From RFPW01 sp040401595 (GTDB taxonomy: Bacteria > Pseudomonadota > Gammaproteobacteria > Burkholderiales > Burkholderiaceae_E), in the NCBI GenBank assembly GCA_040401595.1, contig JBBAOE010000017.1, forward strand, positions 1-64,000: a stretch of 64,000 bases of DNA. The letters are read 5' to 3'. Numbering within the stretch: the first letter of the stretch is position 1; every line of letters begins with the position of its first letter. Made by a program: the position numbers and the translations under genes. Positions 16,500 through 25,645 of this stretch are shown here, one piece after another. The notes below the pieces were generated by a model. That model had not been told where the DNA came from, did no database searches, and was given only the letters and a program-made list of their open reading frames with translations.

Positions 16500-19367
16500 A
16501 TGCCTTCGAACCCGATGACTGAGTCAGAGCCCCGCGGATTGATCAGTTCGGCCTGGTTGCGGCGCACGCTGGAGGCTTGGCGGCAACGATGCCCGGAGCT
16601 TCGCCAGTGTTTCGAGCGCTTGCGTCAGCGTCCCATCGACCGGGCAGCCATTGAATCGATCCTGGAATCCCGACTACAACCGGCGATGGATCAGGCGGGC
16701 GCGGAACAGGCCATTGGGGTTGCCTTGCGCCAGACGCGCCAGACCGTCCTGGCTGCCCTGCTCGAGCGCGACGTCTCGGGTCTCGCGACACTGGCCGAGG
16801 TGTGTACGGCGATGACCGATCTCGCCGAAATTGCCGTCACCACCGCGGCCCGCAGCGCAGCCGATGAACTTGTCAAGCGCTTTGGGGAGCCCCGCGACGC
16901 CAGCGGTCAGGCCATGGACCTTCTGGTCATCGGCATGGGCAAGCTGGGGGCGCGAGAACTCAACGTGTCGTCCGATATTGATTTGGTCCTGATCTATCGG
17001 GATGAAGGTCGGACCGCCGGCGGGCCAATGCCATCGATCACCTGCGCAGAGTTCTTCGCCCGGGTCAGCCGCCGGCTGATTCAGCTCCTCGACCCAGTCA
17101 CCGAAGACGGTTTCGTTTTTCGGGTCGATTTGCGCCTGCGCCCCCATGGAGACTCCGGACCGCAGGCCATGAGTCTGCCGGGACTTGAAGACTATCTTGT
17201 TGAACAGGGACGCGAGTGGGAACGCTTTGCCTGGCTCAAGTCGCGCTGGATTGCGGACACCGGGCTGACCTCACCCGCCCAGTGTGCAGCCGACAACGCT
17301 GCGCTGACCGCCCTGGTTCATCCGTTTGTCTGGCGTCGCTATCTGGACTTTGGAGCATTCGATGCGCTGCGCGACTTGCATGGGCGCATTCGCAGTGAGG
17401 CCTCGAAGCGCGAGCTGCGTCGCGGCGGTATCGATGTCAAGCTGGGTCGCGGCGGAATCCGCGAAATCGAATTTATCGCCCAGCTGTTCCAGATCGTGCG
17501 CGGCGGTCGTGATCCCGAGCTTCGCCAACCCGCTACCCTCCCAACGCTGGCCGCCCTGGCCTCGCGCGGGGTATTGCCCCGCGCCGAATGCGAGACGCTC
17601 GCACAGGACTACACCTGGCTGCGCCGCGTCGAACACGCACTGCAATACCGCGAAGATGCCCAGACCCATACGCTCCCCGACGCCCCCGAAGCGCGGGGTC
17701 AGACCGCCCAGATGCTTGGTCTAACAGTCGACGTACTGGAACGCCAGCTCGATCTGACCCGACACCGTGTTGCACAGGTCTTTGATGCACTCCTGCGACC
17801 CGGGCCGATCGATCCGGGCGATCCCTCGCTTGCCCTCCACGCCAACGGCGATGGGTTCGATGCGGGGCTGCTCGATACCCGAATCGCAGCCGATCGGCTG
17901 GTACCGATACCCCAGTCCAGTACGATGATCCAGTCACCGGCCCTGACCTCGCGGATCGAGGCGCTACGGGCGAGCCGGCGCTGGAGCGCCGCGCGCCCTG
18001 AGACCCGGGCGGTCCTGGATCGATTGCTGGCACGACTTCTGGGCCGACCGGCGGTGCACACAAGCGTCACGGATCCGCTGACCGGGCTGGGGAGCGCTCC
18101 GGAATCGGTAGCAAACGAGAACGGCTCCATCGCATTGGTCCGGCTGATCGACCTCTTTGAATCGGTGCTCGGACGGCCTTCGTACTTGCTGTTGATGGAC
18201 CGATTCCCCGCAGTGGTGGAGCGGCTGGTCAGGACCATCGCCCAATCCCAGTGGGGATCGAACTACCTGCTGCGCCACCCGATCGTGCTCGATGAGCTGC
18301 TCAACGGACAGGTACTGGAACCCGTCGACTACGCCACCTGGGGCGCTGAATTAAGCGCGCATCTCAGCGGCCTTGCCCGGCTAGACGGGGGGCGCCTGCC
18401 CGATGTTGAACGCCAGATGGACCTCGCACGCGAAGCCCACCATGGTCAGGTGTTCAGGCTGCTGGTGCAAGATCTGGAGGGCCGCCTCAGCATCGAACGC
18501 CTGAGCGATCATCTGAGTGAACTAGCGGATCAGATCTTATCGCTGGCAATCCCACTCGTCTGGTCCCAACTGCGCAACCGCCATACCGCCGAGCCCAGCT
18601 TCGCGGTCATTGCCTATGGCCGTCTGGGTAGCAAGGAGCTCGGCTATGCCTCGGATCTGGATCTGGTCTTTCTGTACGACGATCCGGACCCAAGGGCCGC
18701 GGAATGCTATGCCTTGTTGGCCCAGCGCCTGATGGGTTGGCTATCGAGCCGAACGGCCGCCGGGCTGCTCTTCGAGGTCGATCTGCGCTTGCGACCGAAT
18801 GGCAATTCAGGACTCCTCGTCTCCTCGTTGGACGCATTCGCGCGCTACCAACGTGAGAACGCTTGGGTCTGGGAACATCAAGCCTTGACCCGCGCGCGCT
18901 ATTGCGCCGGGTTGGCATCGATCGGACCCTGGTTCGAAGCCCTGCGTCGGGAGCTTCTCGCCCGGATTCGAGAGCCGATTGCGCTCGCGGGCGAGATCCT
19001 CAAGATGCGCCATCAGGTGGCCGAAGGCCATCCGAACCGGTCGGAACTCTTCGACCTGAAGCACGATCGCGGCGGACTGATCGATGTTGAATTCGCCGTG
19101 CAGTACCTGGTATTGGCCCACAGTTCCCGACATCCGACGCTGATCGACGATGTCGGAAACATCGCCCTGCTCGAGCGGGCCGCGCAGGCTGGGCTGATCG
19201 ACCCCGTGCTCGCTCGGGCCGCGGGTGACGCCTACCGACGCTACCGGGCGATCCAGCATCGCCTGCGTCTGGACGATAGCCCCTACGCCCGGGTCCCCCC
19301 GGCGAACGTCGTTGCGGAGGTGGCGAGTGTCAACGCCCTCTGGCATGCCGTCTTCGGAGCCGCGTGA
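16500..19367 (+). CDS. glnE: Glutamine synthetase adenylyltransferase/adenylyl-removing enzyme
   Basis: GlnE adenylylates and deadenylylates glutamine synthetase in response to PII. The 955-residue protein has two nucleotidyltransferase domains: the first with GMGKLGARELNVSSDIDLVLIYRDEG near residues 145-170 (the deadenylylating half) and the second with YGRLGSKELGYASDLDLVFLYDD near 705-727 (the adenylylating half), each with the G-S/D-D-x-D metal motif. A GlnD-PII-type helical linker lies between, and each half ends with a KLGRGGIREIEF or HDRGGLIDVEF block. The ATG at 16500 has no clear Shine-Dalgarno; an in-frame ATG at 16515 is possible. ilvE follows after 62 bases, and the genes to 23309 are all codirectional. 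Confidence 0.96.
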   Translation: MPSNPMTESEPRGLISSAWLRRTLEAWRQRCPELRQCFERLRQRPIDRAAIESILESRLQPAMDQAGAEQAIGVALRQTRQTVLAALLERDVSGLATLAEVCTAMTDLAEIAVTTAARSAADELVKRFGEPRDASGQAMDLLVIGMGKLGARELNVSSDIDLVLIYRDEGRTAGGPMPSITCAEFFARVSRRLIQLLDPVTEDGFVFRVDLRLRPHGDSGPQAMSLPGLEDYLVEQGREWERFAWLKSRWIADTGLTSPAQCAADNAALTALVHPFVWRRYLDFGAFDALRDLHGRIRSEASKRELRRGGIDVKLGRGGIREIEFIAQLFQIVRGGRDPELRQPATLPTLAALASRGVLPRAECETLAQDYTWLRRVEHALQYREDAQTHTLPDAPEARGQTAQMLGLTVDVLERQLDLTRHRVAQVFDALLRPGPIDPGDPSLALHANGDGFDAGLLDTRIAADRLVPIPQSSTMIQSPALTSRIEALRASRRWSAARPETRAVLDRLLARLLGRPAVHTSVTDPLTGLGSAPESVANENGSIALVRLIDLFESVLGRPSYLLLMDRFPAVVERLVRTIAQSQWGSNYLLRHPIVLDELLNGQVLEPVDYATWGAELSAHLSGLARLDGGRLPDVERQMDLAREAHHGQVFRLLVQDLEGRLSIERLSDHLSELADQILSLAIPLVWSQLRNRHTAEPSFAVIAYGRLGSKELGYASDLDLVFLYDDPDPRAAECYALLAQRLMGWLSSRTAAGLLFEVDLRLRPNGNSGLLVSSLDAFARYQRENAWVWEHQALTRARYCAGLASIGPWFEALRRELLARIREPIALAGEILKMRHQVAEGHPNRSELFDLKHDRGGLIDVEFAVQYLVLAHSSRHPTLIDDVGNIALLERAAQAGLIDPVLARAAGDAYRRYRAIQHRLRLDDSPYARVPPANVVAEVASVNALWHAVFGAA

Positions 19368-19429
19368 ATCGAGGCTTTCGATACAATCTCGGCAGGGAAA
19401 TCAATATCAGCGCAAAAAAGGACAGCACC

Positions 19430-20350
19430 ATGTCGATGGCGGATCGCGACGGTTGGATTTGGTTCGACGGCAAACTGGTCGAATGGCGCGAGGCCAAGAT
19501 CCATGTGCTTACGCACTCGTTGCACTATGGGATGGGCGTTTTTGAGGGCGTACGTGCCTACGAGACCCCGACTGGCACCGGTATTTTCCGGTTGGCGGAA
19601 CACACGCGTCGGCTCTTCCAGTCCTGCCACATCTTCCAGATGACCATGCCCTTCGATCGCGAGACCGTCCAGGCGGCGCAACGTGAAGTGGTGCGGGCCA
19701 ATGAACTGAAGAGTTGCTATATCCGTCCGTTGGTCTGGATCGGCAGTGAAAAACTCGGTATCAGCACCCGGGGCAACAAGATCCATCTGGCGATCGCGGC
19801 CTGGCCATGGGGCGCGTACCTCGGCGAGGATGGTCTGTCCAAGGGGATCCGGGTCAAGACTTCCTCCTTCACCCGCCATCATGTCAATGTGACCATGGTG
19901 CGTGCCAAAGCAGCTGGACATTACGTCAATTCGATCCTGGCCAATCAGGAAGCCACCGCGGATGGCTATGATGAAGCCATGCTGCTCGATACCGAGGGCT
20001 ACGTGTCCGAAGGGGCTGGCGAAAATCTGTTCATCATCCGCGACGGGAAACTGTTCACGCCGGACCTGGCGTCCTGCCTAGATGGCATCACGCGCGCGTC
20101 GGTGATCACGATCGCGCACGACCTTGGCCTGAGCGTGATCGAAAAACGCATCACCCGCGACGAAGTCTATTGCGCCGATGAGGCATTTTTCACCGGCACT
20201 GCGGCAGAGGTCACCCCGATCCGTGAACTCGACGGCCGCCAGATCGGGATCGGTCGCCGCGGTCCGATCACCGAACAGATTCAGCATGTCTTTTTTGAAG
20301 CCGTTGGCGGGCGCGATCCACGCTATGTTGACTGGCTGACCCCAATCTGA
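19430..20350 (+). CDS. ilvE: Branched-chain amino acid aminotransferase
   Basis: A class IV PLP-dependent aminotransferase that interconverts valine, leucine and isoleucine with their 2-oxo acids. The 306-residue protein begins MSMADRDGWIWFDGKLVEW, carries the HSLHYGMGVFEGVRAY substrate and cofactor region near residues 28-43, the PLP-lysine segment VRAKAAGHYVNSILANQEA near 160, the EGAGENLF glycine loop near 192, and ITRASVITIA with TGTAAEVTPI toward the C-terminus. The ATG at 19430 is preceded by AAGGA at about eight bases; a longer reading frame exists upstream but overlaps glnE and has no family support. It sits in the usual betaproteobacterial position between glnE and the CHCC zinc-finger gene. 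Confidence 0.95.
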   Translation: MSMADRDGWIWFDGKLVEWREAKIHVLTHSLHYGMGVFEGVRAYETPTGTGIFRLAEHTRRLFQSCHIFQMTMPFDRETVQAAQREVVRANELKSCYIRPLVWIGSEKLGISTRGNKIHLAIAAWPWGAYLGEDGLSKGIRVKTSSFTRHHVNVTMVRAKAAGHYVNSILANQEATADGYDEAMLLDTEGYVSEGAGENLFIIRDGKLFTPDLASCLDGITRASVITIAHDLGLSVIEKRITRDEVYCADEAFFTGTAAEVTPIRELDGRQIGIGRRGPITEQIQHVFFEAVGGRDPRYVDWLTPI

Positions 20351-20387
20351 ATCCCCGAGCCGAATCCTCAGAACCAGGTTGCCCACC

Positions 20388-20639
20388 ATGAGTGCACATT
20401 CGTCCGCCCCACAATCCAGCCCTGACGCCTCGGCAGGCACCCCCAAGGCAGCAAGCGCCCATCCGGATACGGTGCGCCTGCAGGCCAAGGACCTCCCGGC
20501 CTTTTGCCCCAATCCGCAAATGGCCCGATGGAGCGGACACCCCCGGGTCTTTATCGATGTGACCACGACCGGAGAAGGTCGGTGCCCCTACTGCGGCACC
20601 CACTACATGCTTGACGGTCCGGCACACACCGGTCACTGA
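20388..20639 (+). CDS. CHCC zinc-finger domain protein
   Basis: A small 83-residue protein. After a low-complexity Ser/Ala/Pro-rich N-terminus, it has FCPNP, RWSGHPRVFID and RCPYCGTHY, giving the Cys-x-His-x-Cys-x2-Cys ligand set of the zf-CHCC family (related to mitochondrial NDUFS6). The function in bacteria is not established. The ATG at 20388 has CAGGT-like bases just upstream. It lies 37 bases after ilvE and 19 bases before waaF, the standard betaproteobacterial order, and is probably co-transcribed. Confidence 0.85.
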   Translation: MSAHSSAPQSSPDASAGTPKAASAHPDTVRLQAKDLPAFCPNPQMARWSGHPRVFIDVTTTGEGRCPYCGTHYMLDGPAHTGH

Positions 20640-20658
20640 GCCACGGCCAGCGCGGCCG

Positions 20659-21681
20659 ATGCGCACGCTGATCGTTGCCCCCAACTGGATCGGCGACGCC
20701 GTGATGGCGCAGCCGCTGCTCGCCCTCATCAAGGCTCGCGAACCCACGCGGCCATTAGACTGGCTGGCTGCGCCCCATATCCTGCCGGTTGGTGCCGCCA
20801 TACCCGAAATCGATCGACTAATCGAAGCCCCCCAGCGGCATGGTCAACTTCAACTCGGTGCCCGTTGGCAGCTTGCCCGCCAGCTCGCGCGAGCCGGCTA
20901 TGACCAAGCCTACATCCTGCCGAATTCGGCAAAATCAGCCCTGATTCCCTGGTTTGCAGGGATCCGCGAACGCATCGGCCACCAGGGCGAATTTCGGGGC
21001 GGCCTGCTGACCCGGGTGCATCCCCACGACAAGAGCGCGCACCGTGTCCCGATGGTCCCGCACTATGCGAGGCTCGCCAGCCTCCCTGGATCGACTCCGC
21101 CGGCGAACCTTCCGAAACCGACCCTGCACATCGATCCAGCCCTCGCCGCTAGGGTTCGCGCGCGGCTACAAATCCCGATCGGACCGCTGGTCATTCTGGC
21201 GCCCGGTGCGGAATATGGCCCCGCCAAACGCTGGCCAGCCCGCCACTTTGCCGCGCTCGCTGACCTGCTGACCCAATCATGGCCGCAGGTACAAGTCGTG
21301 CTCATCGGAAGCATGAACGAACGATCAATCGCCACAGAAATCATCACGATGTCGGCCAGACCCGTTCGAAATCTTTGCGGCGAAACCGCTCTGGGCGATG
21401 CCTTCGCACTCATCTCCGACGCCGAGGGCGTCGTATCCAACGATTCCGGCCTGATGCACGTGGCGGCTGCCTTTGGGCGTCCACAAGCGGCGATCTTCGG
21501 CTCCAGCGACCCCGGCCATACGCCCCCCAATTCGGCCCGAGCTCAAGTCCTCTGGCTCAAACTCGACTGCAGCCCGTGCTTTGCCCGCGAATGTCCGCTC
21601 GGTCACACCGCCTGCCTGACTCAGATCTCCCCCGAAACCGTCTTCGAGGCCTTGAGCAATGCCATGGCCAAACAAGGATAG
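20659..21681 (+). CDS. waaF: Lipopolysaccharide heptosyltransferase II
   Basis: WaaF adds the second L-glycero-D-manno-heptose to the LPS inner core at the cytoplasmic face of the inner membrane (GT9 family). The 340-residue protein starts MRTLIVAPNWIGDAVMAQPLL, the canonical WaaF N-terminus, and contains ELAPGAEYGPAKRWPARHFA-like residues near 183-200 and the NDSGLMHVAAAFGRPQAAIFGSSDPGHTPP ADP-heptose-binding block near 262-290, plus CSPCFARECPLGHTACL near the end. The ATG at 20659 was preferred over an upstream in-frame start at 20611 that would overlap the zinc-finger gene. Its 3' end overlaps the yheT-like start by 23 bases. Confidence 0.94.
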   Translation: MRTLIVAPNWIGDAVMAQPLLALIKAREPTRPLDWLAAPHILPVGAAIPEIDRLIEAPQRHGQLQLGARWQLARQLARAGYDQAYILPNSAKSALIPWFAGIRERIGHQGEFRGGLLTRVHPHDKSAHRVPMVPHYARLASLPGSTPPANLPKPTLHIDPALAARVRARLQIPIGPLVILAPGAEYGPAKRWPARHFAALADLLTQSWPQVQVVLIGSMNERSIATEIITMSARPVRNLCGETALGDAFALISDAEGVVSNDSGLMHVAAAFGRPQAAIFGSSDPGHTPPNSARAQVLWLKLDCSPCFARECPLGHTACLTQISPETVFEALSNAMAKQG

Positions 21682-22714
21682 CGCCCTGAAACCCGGAACC
21701 TATCGCGCACCGGCCTGGCTACCCAACGGGCACTCCCAAACCATCTGGGCAGCGCGGATTGCGCCTCGCCCCGCGATTCACTACCGGCGCGAGACCTGGG
21801 AGACACCAGACGGCGATCGGATCGCGGTGGATTTTGCGGTCGCCCCAACGATTGCGACGCGCAACACAGCCTCGTCTGCGGTTCAGGCGCCCAACTACTC
21901 AAGCGCCCCACTTGTGGTCCTCTTCCACGGACTCGAAGGAGATTCCCAATCACACTACGCCCGCTCGATGATGGCTGCGCTGCACCGGCGTGGCTGGCGC
22001 GGCGCGGTTGTGCACTTTCGGGGTTGCGGAGGGCTCGAGAATCGTCTCCCGCGCGCTTATCATTCTGGCGACGACCACGAAATCGACTGGATCCTGCGCA
22101 GGATGCACACCGTTGCCGGGTCCGCACCGCTGCATGCCGTAGGGATCTCGCTCGGCGGTAACGCGCTGGCCACCTGGGCCGGTCGGCGAGGCGACGACGC
22201 GTCTCGTTGGGTTCAGTCAGCAGCCGTCATTTCAGCTCCCCAGGATCTTGCTGCTGGCGCCCATGCACTGGCCAATGGGTTCGCCCGCCTCTATGCCGAA
22301 TCCTTTCTCAAGACGCTGCGGGTCAAGGCTCGTAACCTCGCGAATCGACATCCCGGATTGATCGATGCATCCAAGGCGGTCAGCGCCCGCTCATTCTTCG
22401 AGTTTGATGATGCGGTGACTGCGCCACTTCACGGCTTTCGTGATGCCAGGGATTATTACGCCCGCTCCTCCTGCCGGCGCTGGCTTCAGGGGGTCACCTT
22501 ACCGCTGCTCGTCATCAATGCCCGCAATGACCCGTTTCTTCCAGAATCCGCCCTCGCGCCCCGGACCGAGGTTTCCTCGATGGTGACCCTGGAGTACCCC
22601 GCTGACGGCGGACATGTCGGTTTTCCAGGCCGCGCCGATGACCTGCCGGGTCTGCGAGACACGCTGAGCTGGCTTCCGCATCGAGTGCTGAATTTCCTGA
22701 ATGGCCATGGATGA
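21659..22714 (+). CDS. YheT-family alpha/beta hydrolase
   Basis: A 351-residue alpha/beta hydrolase of the YheT/ABHD family. It has the family start YRAPAWLPNGHSQTIWAAR, the oxyanion region LVVLFHGLEGDSQSHYARSMM near residue 85, the RGCGG motif near 122 and the nucleophile elbow AVGISLGGNALATW near 160 (Ser in GISLGG), with candidate acid and base residues in NARNDPFLP and GGHVGFPG. Physiological substrates are not established; homologues hydrolyse short acyl esters. The only usable ATG, at 21659, lies within waaF (23-base overlap), and its end overlaps the next gene by 14 bases, so the three genes are likely translationally coupled. Confidence 0.88.
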   Translation: MPWPNKDSALKPGTYRAPAWLPNGHSQTIWAARIAPRPAIHYRRETWETPDGDRIAVDFAVAPTIATRNTASSAVQAPNYSSAPLVVLFHGLEGDSQSHYARSMMAALHRRGWRGAVVHFRGCGGLENRLPRAYHSGDDHEIDWILRRMHTVAGSAPLHAVGISLGGNALATWAGRRGDDASRWVQSAAVISAPQDLAAGAHALANGFARLYAESFLKTLRVKARNLANRHPGLIDASKAVSARSFFEFDDAVTAPLHGFRDARDYYARSSCRRWLQGVTLPLLVINARNDPFLPESALAPRTEVSSMVTLEYPADGGHVGFPGRADDLPGLRDTLSWLPHRVLNFLNGHG

Positions 22715-23309
22715 ACGCGTCCTGCTGGCCAAGGCACGCTGGCCCAATGTTCCAGCCGCCTGGGGCTGGCTCTTTCTGGACCGACGTGGCGCCTGGCGTT
22801 TAGTCGATCGCGGAGCGCCCGGCTTTGACCCCGTGCAGGATGGCCGCGGCGATCCCATCCGTCATGAAGCCCTGATTGATTTTATTTCCAGGAACTATAC
22901 GTTCAATGAAGACGGCCAGTGGTACTTCCAGAATGGTCCGCAACAGGTCTTCGTCGATCTCGAACTGGCGCCCCGGATCTGGCGGATCGCCCCCCAGGAA
23001 GATGGGGCGGTTCTGGTCGCCCATACGGGCGAACTTGCGAACACCGTGGAGCGCCTCGGGGTTGATGCAGAGGGCGTCGTCTGGGCTCAAACCGACCTCG
23101 GCCCCGGCGCAATCGATGATCGCCAGTTGGCCGCTCTCCTGACGCAGGCGCTCTCCCCAGACGATCACAACAGCGCCCACCCCAGCGCCATGGCCTGGGT
23201 CCGATTCCACGGTCAACCACAGCCGTTGCCCATCGAACCCTTCGAACAGCCTGCTGCGCTTGAATTTGGCTTTGTGCGTCAGCCCCGACCGGCCGATCCA
23301 GGCGCCTGA
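22701..23309 (+). CDS. Conserved hypothetical protein downstream of yheT
   Basis: A 202-residue soluble protein of unknown function. The first 70 residues look like a substrate-binding or regulatory fold (ARWPNVPAAWGWLFLDRRGAWRLVD), followed by HEALIDFISRNYTFNEDGQWYFQNGPQQVFVDLE near 52-85 and a beta-rich middle section. There are no membrane segments, signal peptide or catalytic motif. Similar proteins follow YheT-like hydrolases in other Burkholderiales as far as I recall, which supports it as a real gene, as does the 14-base overlap with yheT. Starts at 22701 and 22707 are both possible. It ends 10 bases before the convergent protease gene. Confidence 0.75.
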   Translation: MAMDERVLLAKARWPNVPAAWGWLFLDRRGAWRLVDRGAPGFDPVQDGRGDPIRHEALIDFISRNYTFNEDGQWYFQNGPQQVFVDLELAPRIWRIAPQEDGAVLVAHTGELANTVERLGVDAEGVVWAQTDLGPGAIDDRQLAALLTQALSPDDHNSAHPSAMAWVRFHGQPQPLPIEPFEQPAALEFGFVRQPRPADPGA

Positions 23310-23319
23310 TCCGGTCGAT

Positions 23320-24918
23320 CTAGCGTGCCTGGCGCCCGAGCTCAGCGCGTTCGCGCAAGGCTTCCGCCTCGACCATTCGGAAGCGAGCATCGATCATCGA
23401 TGCCGAAATGAAATCAGCGTCCCCAGCACGCTGCGCAAGTCGAAACTGCTCAAACGCGCTTTGCCAGGAACGCCGCTGAATCGCCGCTTCGCCGGCAGCC
23501 CGATGCGCCAGTGCGCGCTGGCCAAGTGCACCGTAAGCGCGCGACAGCTGTTCCCATAAATGTGTATCGCCAGGCCAGCGTGCCGTGGCATCACTCAAAC
23601 GCTCGACCGCCATCTGGGCTTGTTCACCGACGAGCAGGGCGCGCGCCTCAGCGTGGGCAATCGCCCGAACTTCCGGGTAGCGGGCACGGGCCGTTCGAGC
23701 CAGTGCGGCCGCGCCGGGGGCATCGCCCGCGTCCAGTCGGGCATCAATTTCCACTCGGTCCAACCAGGGATGCGCCCGCCCCGGGGCGACTGCACGAGCA
23801 TGCACCAGCAGCTGCGGCACGGCTGAAAAATTGCGCTGCGCAGCAGCCACCAGCGCGAGCCCGTACCAGGCTGCGAGCTCCGGAATCGAATGGTCCTCCA
23901 GCGCCCGCTCAAACAGCTTCGCTGCGCCCCGCAGGCCGTCAACGCTCGCGTCCTGGAGCACCCGGGCCCGCGCACGCACCATGAAAAAACTGGGCGCATT
24001 GGTCAACACGAGCGGCGCAAAACCGAGCGAACGCGCTTGCATGTCCGCAATCCGCTCGCTGGTCAGCGGGTGCGAACGCAAATAGGCCGGTGCCGCCGGA
24101 CTGTCATAGGCCCGCGTCGCCTGCTGCAGACGGGTGAAAAACATGGCAGCCGCACCCGGATCAAACCCGGCGTTTCGCAAGGTCTCGAATCCGACCCGAT
24201 CCGCTTCCCGCTCTGCGTCGCGCGAGAACGAAAGCATCTTGGACTGCACCAGACTGCCGCCCAACGAACCCATGCCCATCGCGGCATTGGGGCTAGAGCG
24301 TGCAGCCAGCACCGCCAGCGCCAATGCGGCGATCGCCATCGGCGCCGCCTGACGCTGTTGCGCGATCGTGCGGGCAATATGGCGCTGCGTCACATGGCCG
24401 ATCTCGTGCCCCAGTACCGAAGCCAACTCGCTCTCATTGGCAACGCTCAGCAACAACCCCGTATGGACCCCGATAAAACCGCCAGGTAGCGCGAATGCGT
24501 TCAGCGAGCGATCCCGGATGGCGAAAAATTCGAAATCCTGGCCAACGACGCCACCGGGCACTGAACCCACCAGACGCTGACCAAAAGCATCCAGCCAGTC
24601 ATTGATCTCGGGATCGTCGAGATAGTCGGGATCTCGACGCACCTCGCGCATCGCCATTTCACCCAGGCGCTGCTCGGCGAGCGGCGAAAGGTCCTCCCCG
24701 CCCGCATCCCCAAGACGTGGCAGGTTGGCGCCAAGCGCCATCGGCACGGGCACCGTCGCAGGATTGGCCATCGCGCTGACCATCGGCAGCACGGGCGCCT
24801 GAGCCATCGTGTCGAAGATCAGACCGCAGCCAAGAGACACGGCAGCAATAGCCTTCTTCACGACGGCGATGCGCAGTGTCTTCAACGGCTGTCTGACCGC
24901 AAAATGCAGCTTCGTCAT
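23320..24918 (-). CDS. M48-family periplasmic metalloprotease (BepA/YfgC-like)
   Basis: A 532-residue zinc protease with an N-terminal signal-like segment (AVVKKAIAAVSLGCGLIFDTMAQA, about residues 18-41). The catalytic domain follows: FALPGGFIGVHTGLL, then HEIGHVTQRH at about 171-180 with the third ligand Glu in a DAEREADRVGFETL helix near 230. The C-terminal 220 residues are Ala-rich helical repeats that look like TPRs. This matches BepA, which acts with the BAM complex to assemble or degrade outer-membrane proteins such as LptD. It is monocistronic on the minus strand and divergent from moaC across a 158-base region with an 11-bp repeat array. Confidence 0.92.
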   Translation of the reverse strand: MTKLHFAVRQPLKTLRIAVVKKAIAAVSLGCGLIFDTMAQAPVLPMVSAMANPATVPVPMALGANLPRLGDAGGEDLSPLAEQRLGEMAMREVRRDPDYLDDPEINDWLDAFGQRLVGSVPGGVVGQDFEFFAIRDRSLNAFALPGGFIGVHTGLLLSVANESELASVLGHEIGHVTQRHIARTIAQQRQAAPMAIAALALAVLAARSSPNAAMGMGSLGGSLVQSKMLSFSRDAEREADRVGFETLRNAGFDPGAAAMFFTRLQQATRAYDSPAAPAYLRSHPLTSERIADMQARSLGFAPLVLTNAPSFFMVRARARVLQDASVDGLRGAAKLFERALEDHSIPELAAWYGLALVAAAQRNFSAVPQLLVHARAVAPGRAHPWLDRVEIDARLDAGDAPGAAALARTARARYPEVRAIAHAEARALLVGEQAQMAVERLSDATARWPGDTHLWEQLSRAYGALGQRALAHRAAGEAAIQRRSWQSAFEQFRLAQRAGDADFISASMIDARFRMVEAEALRERAELGRQAR

Positions 24919-24970
24919 GGCGACATCATAATGAAGATCTGATGGCAGTGGCCCTGACCGCTACTGCCTC

Positions 24971-25043
24971 TGGTCTGCTTGTGATCTGCTCGTGATCTGT
25001 TTTTGATCTGTTTTTGATCTGTTTTTAATCTATCTCTGATCGC
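24971..25043. repeat. 11-bp tandem repeat upstream of moaC
   Basis: Six 11-base units are followed by a partial seventh. Units 3 to 5 (24993-25025) are identical, TGATCTGTTTT; units 1 and 2 are TGGTCTGCTTG and TGATCTGCTCG; unit 6 is TAATCTATCTC. The period is close to one helical turn, so the T-tracts in units 3-5 lie on the same DNA face, which could give intrinsic curvature. The array lies in the divergent spacer between the M48 protease start (24918) and the moaC start (25077). Confidence 0.85.
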
Positions 25044-25076
25044 CAGACTTCACCGAACGTTGCCCAAGGATGCCCG

Positions 25077-25553
25077 ATGAATACACTCACGCACTTCGAC
25101 CCTGCCGGCCAGGCCCATATGGTCGACATCACCGGGAAAGACCAGACGCACCGGGTCGCCGTCGCGTGCGGCACCATCGTCATGCGGCGCGAAACGCTCG
25201 CCCTGATCGAGCAAGGCAACGCAAAGAAAGGGGATGTGATCGGCATCGCGCGGATCGCAGCGATCCAGGGCGCTAAGAGAACCTCAGACCTGGTGCCGCT
25301 CTGCCATCCGATCGCACTCACGCGCGTCGCGATCGATTTTGTCGTCGATGTCGAGCGCAGCGCCATTCACTGCACCGCAACGACCGAATGCACCGGCAAA
25401 ACCGGCGTTGAAATGGAAGCCCTGTGCGCCGTTCAGGTCGGCCTGCTCACGATTTATGACATGTGCAAGGCCGTGGACCGCGGCATGGTGATTTCGGACG
25501 TGCGCTTGCTGGAAAAGCACGGCGGTAAGTCGGGAGATTGGGTGGCGGGGTAG
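25077..25553 (+). CDS. moaC: Cyclic pyranopterin monophosphate synthase
   Basis: MoaC converts the MoaA product 3',8-cyclo-7,8-dihydro-GTP to cyclic pyranopterin monophosphate in molybdenum cofactor synthesis. The 158-residue protein is of normal length and shows the family blocks MVDITGKDQTHRVA, GIAAIQGAKRTSDLVPLCHPI (active-site Lys and LCHP motif), TECTGKTGVEMEALCAVQVGLLTIYDMCKAVDRGM and the C-terminal LLEKHGGKSGDW. The ATG at 25077 has AAGGA nine bases upstream. It stands alone; no other moa or moe gene is nearby. The repeat array ends about 33 bases upstream and could overlap its promoter. Confidence 0.97.
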   Translation: MNTLTHFDPAGQAHMVDITGKDQTHRVAVACGTIVMRRETLALIEQGNAKKGDVIGIARIAAIQGAKRTSDLVPLCHPIALTRVAIDFVVDVERSAIHCTATTECTGKTGVEMEALCAVQVGLLTIYDMCKAVDRGMVISDVRLLEKHGGKSGDWVAG

Positions 25554-25645
25554 GTCCAAATCTTGTCCAAGTGAGGCAAGAAGATGGCATCGATTCGCCA
25601 CGAGGCACTTCCGGTCAGGCCGTTCATCGCCACCGCGCTCGACTC

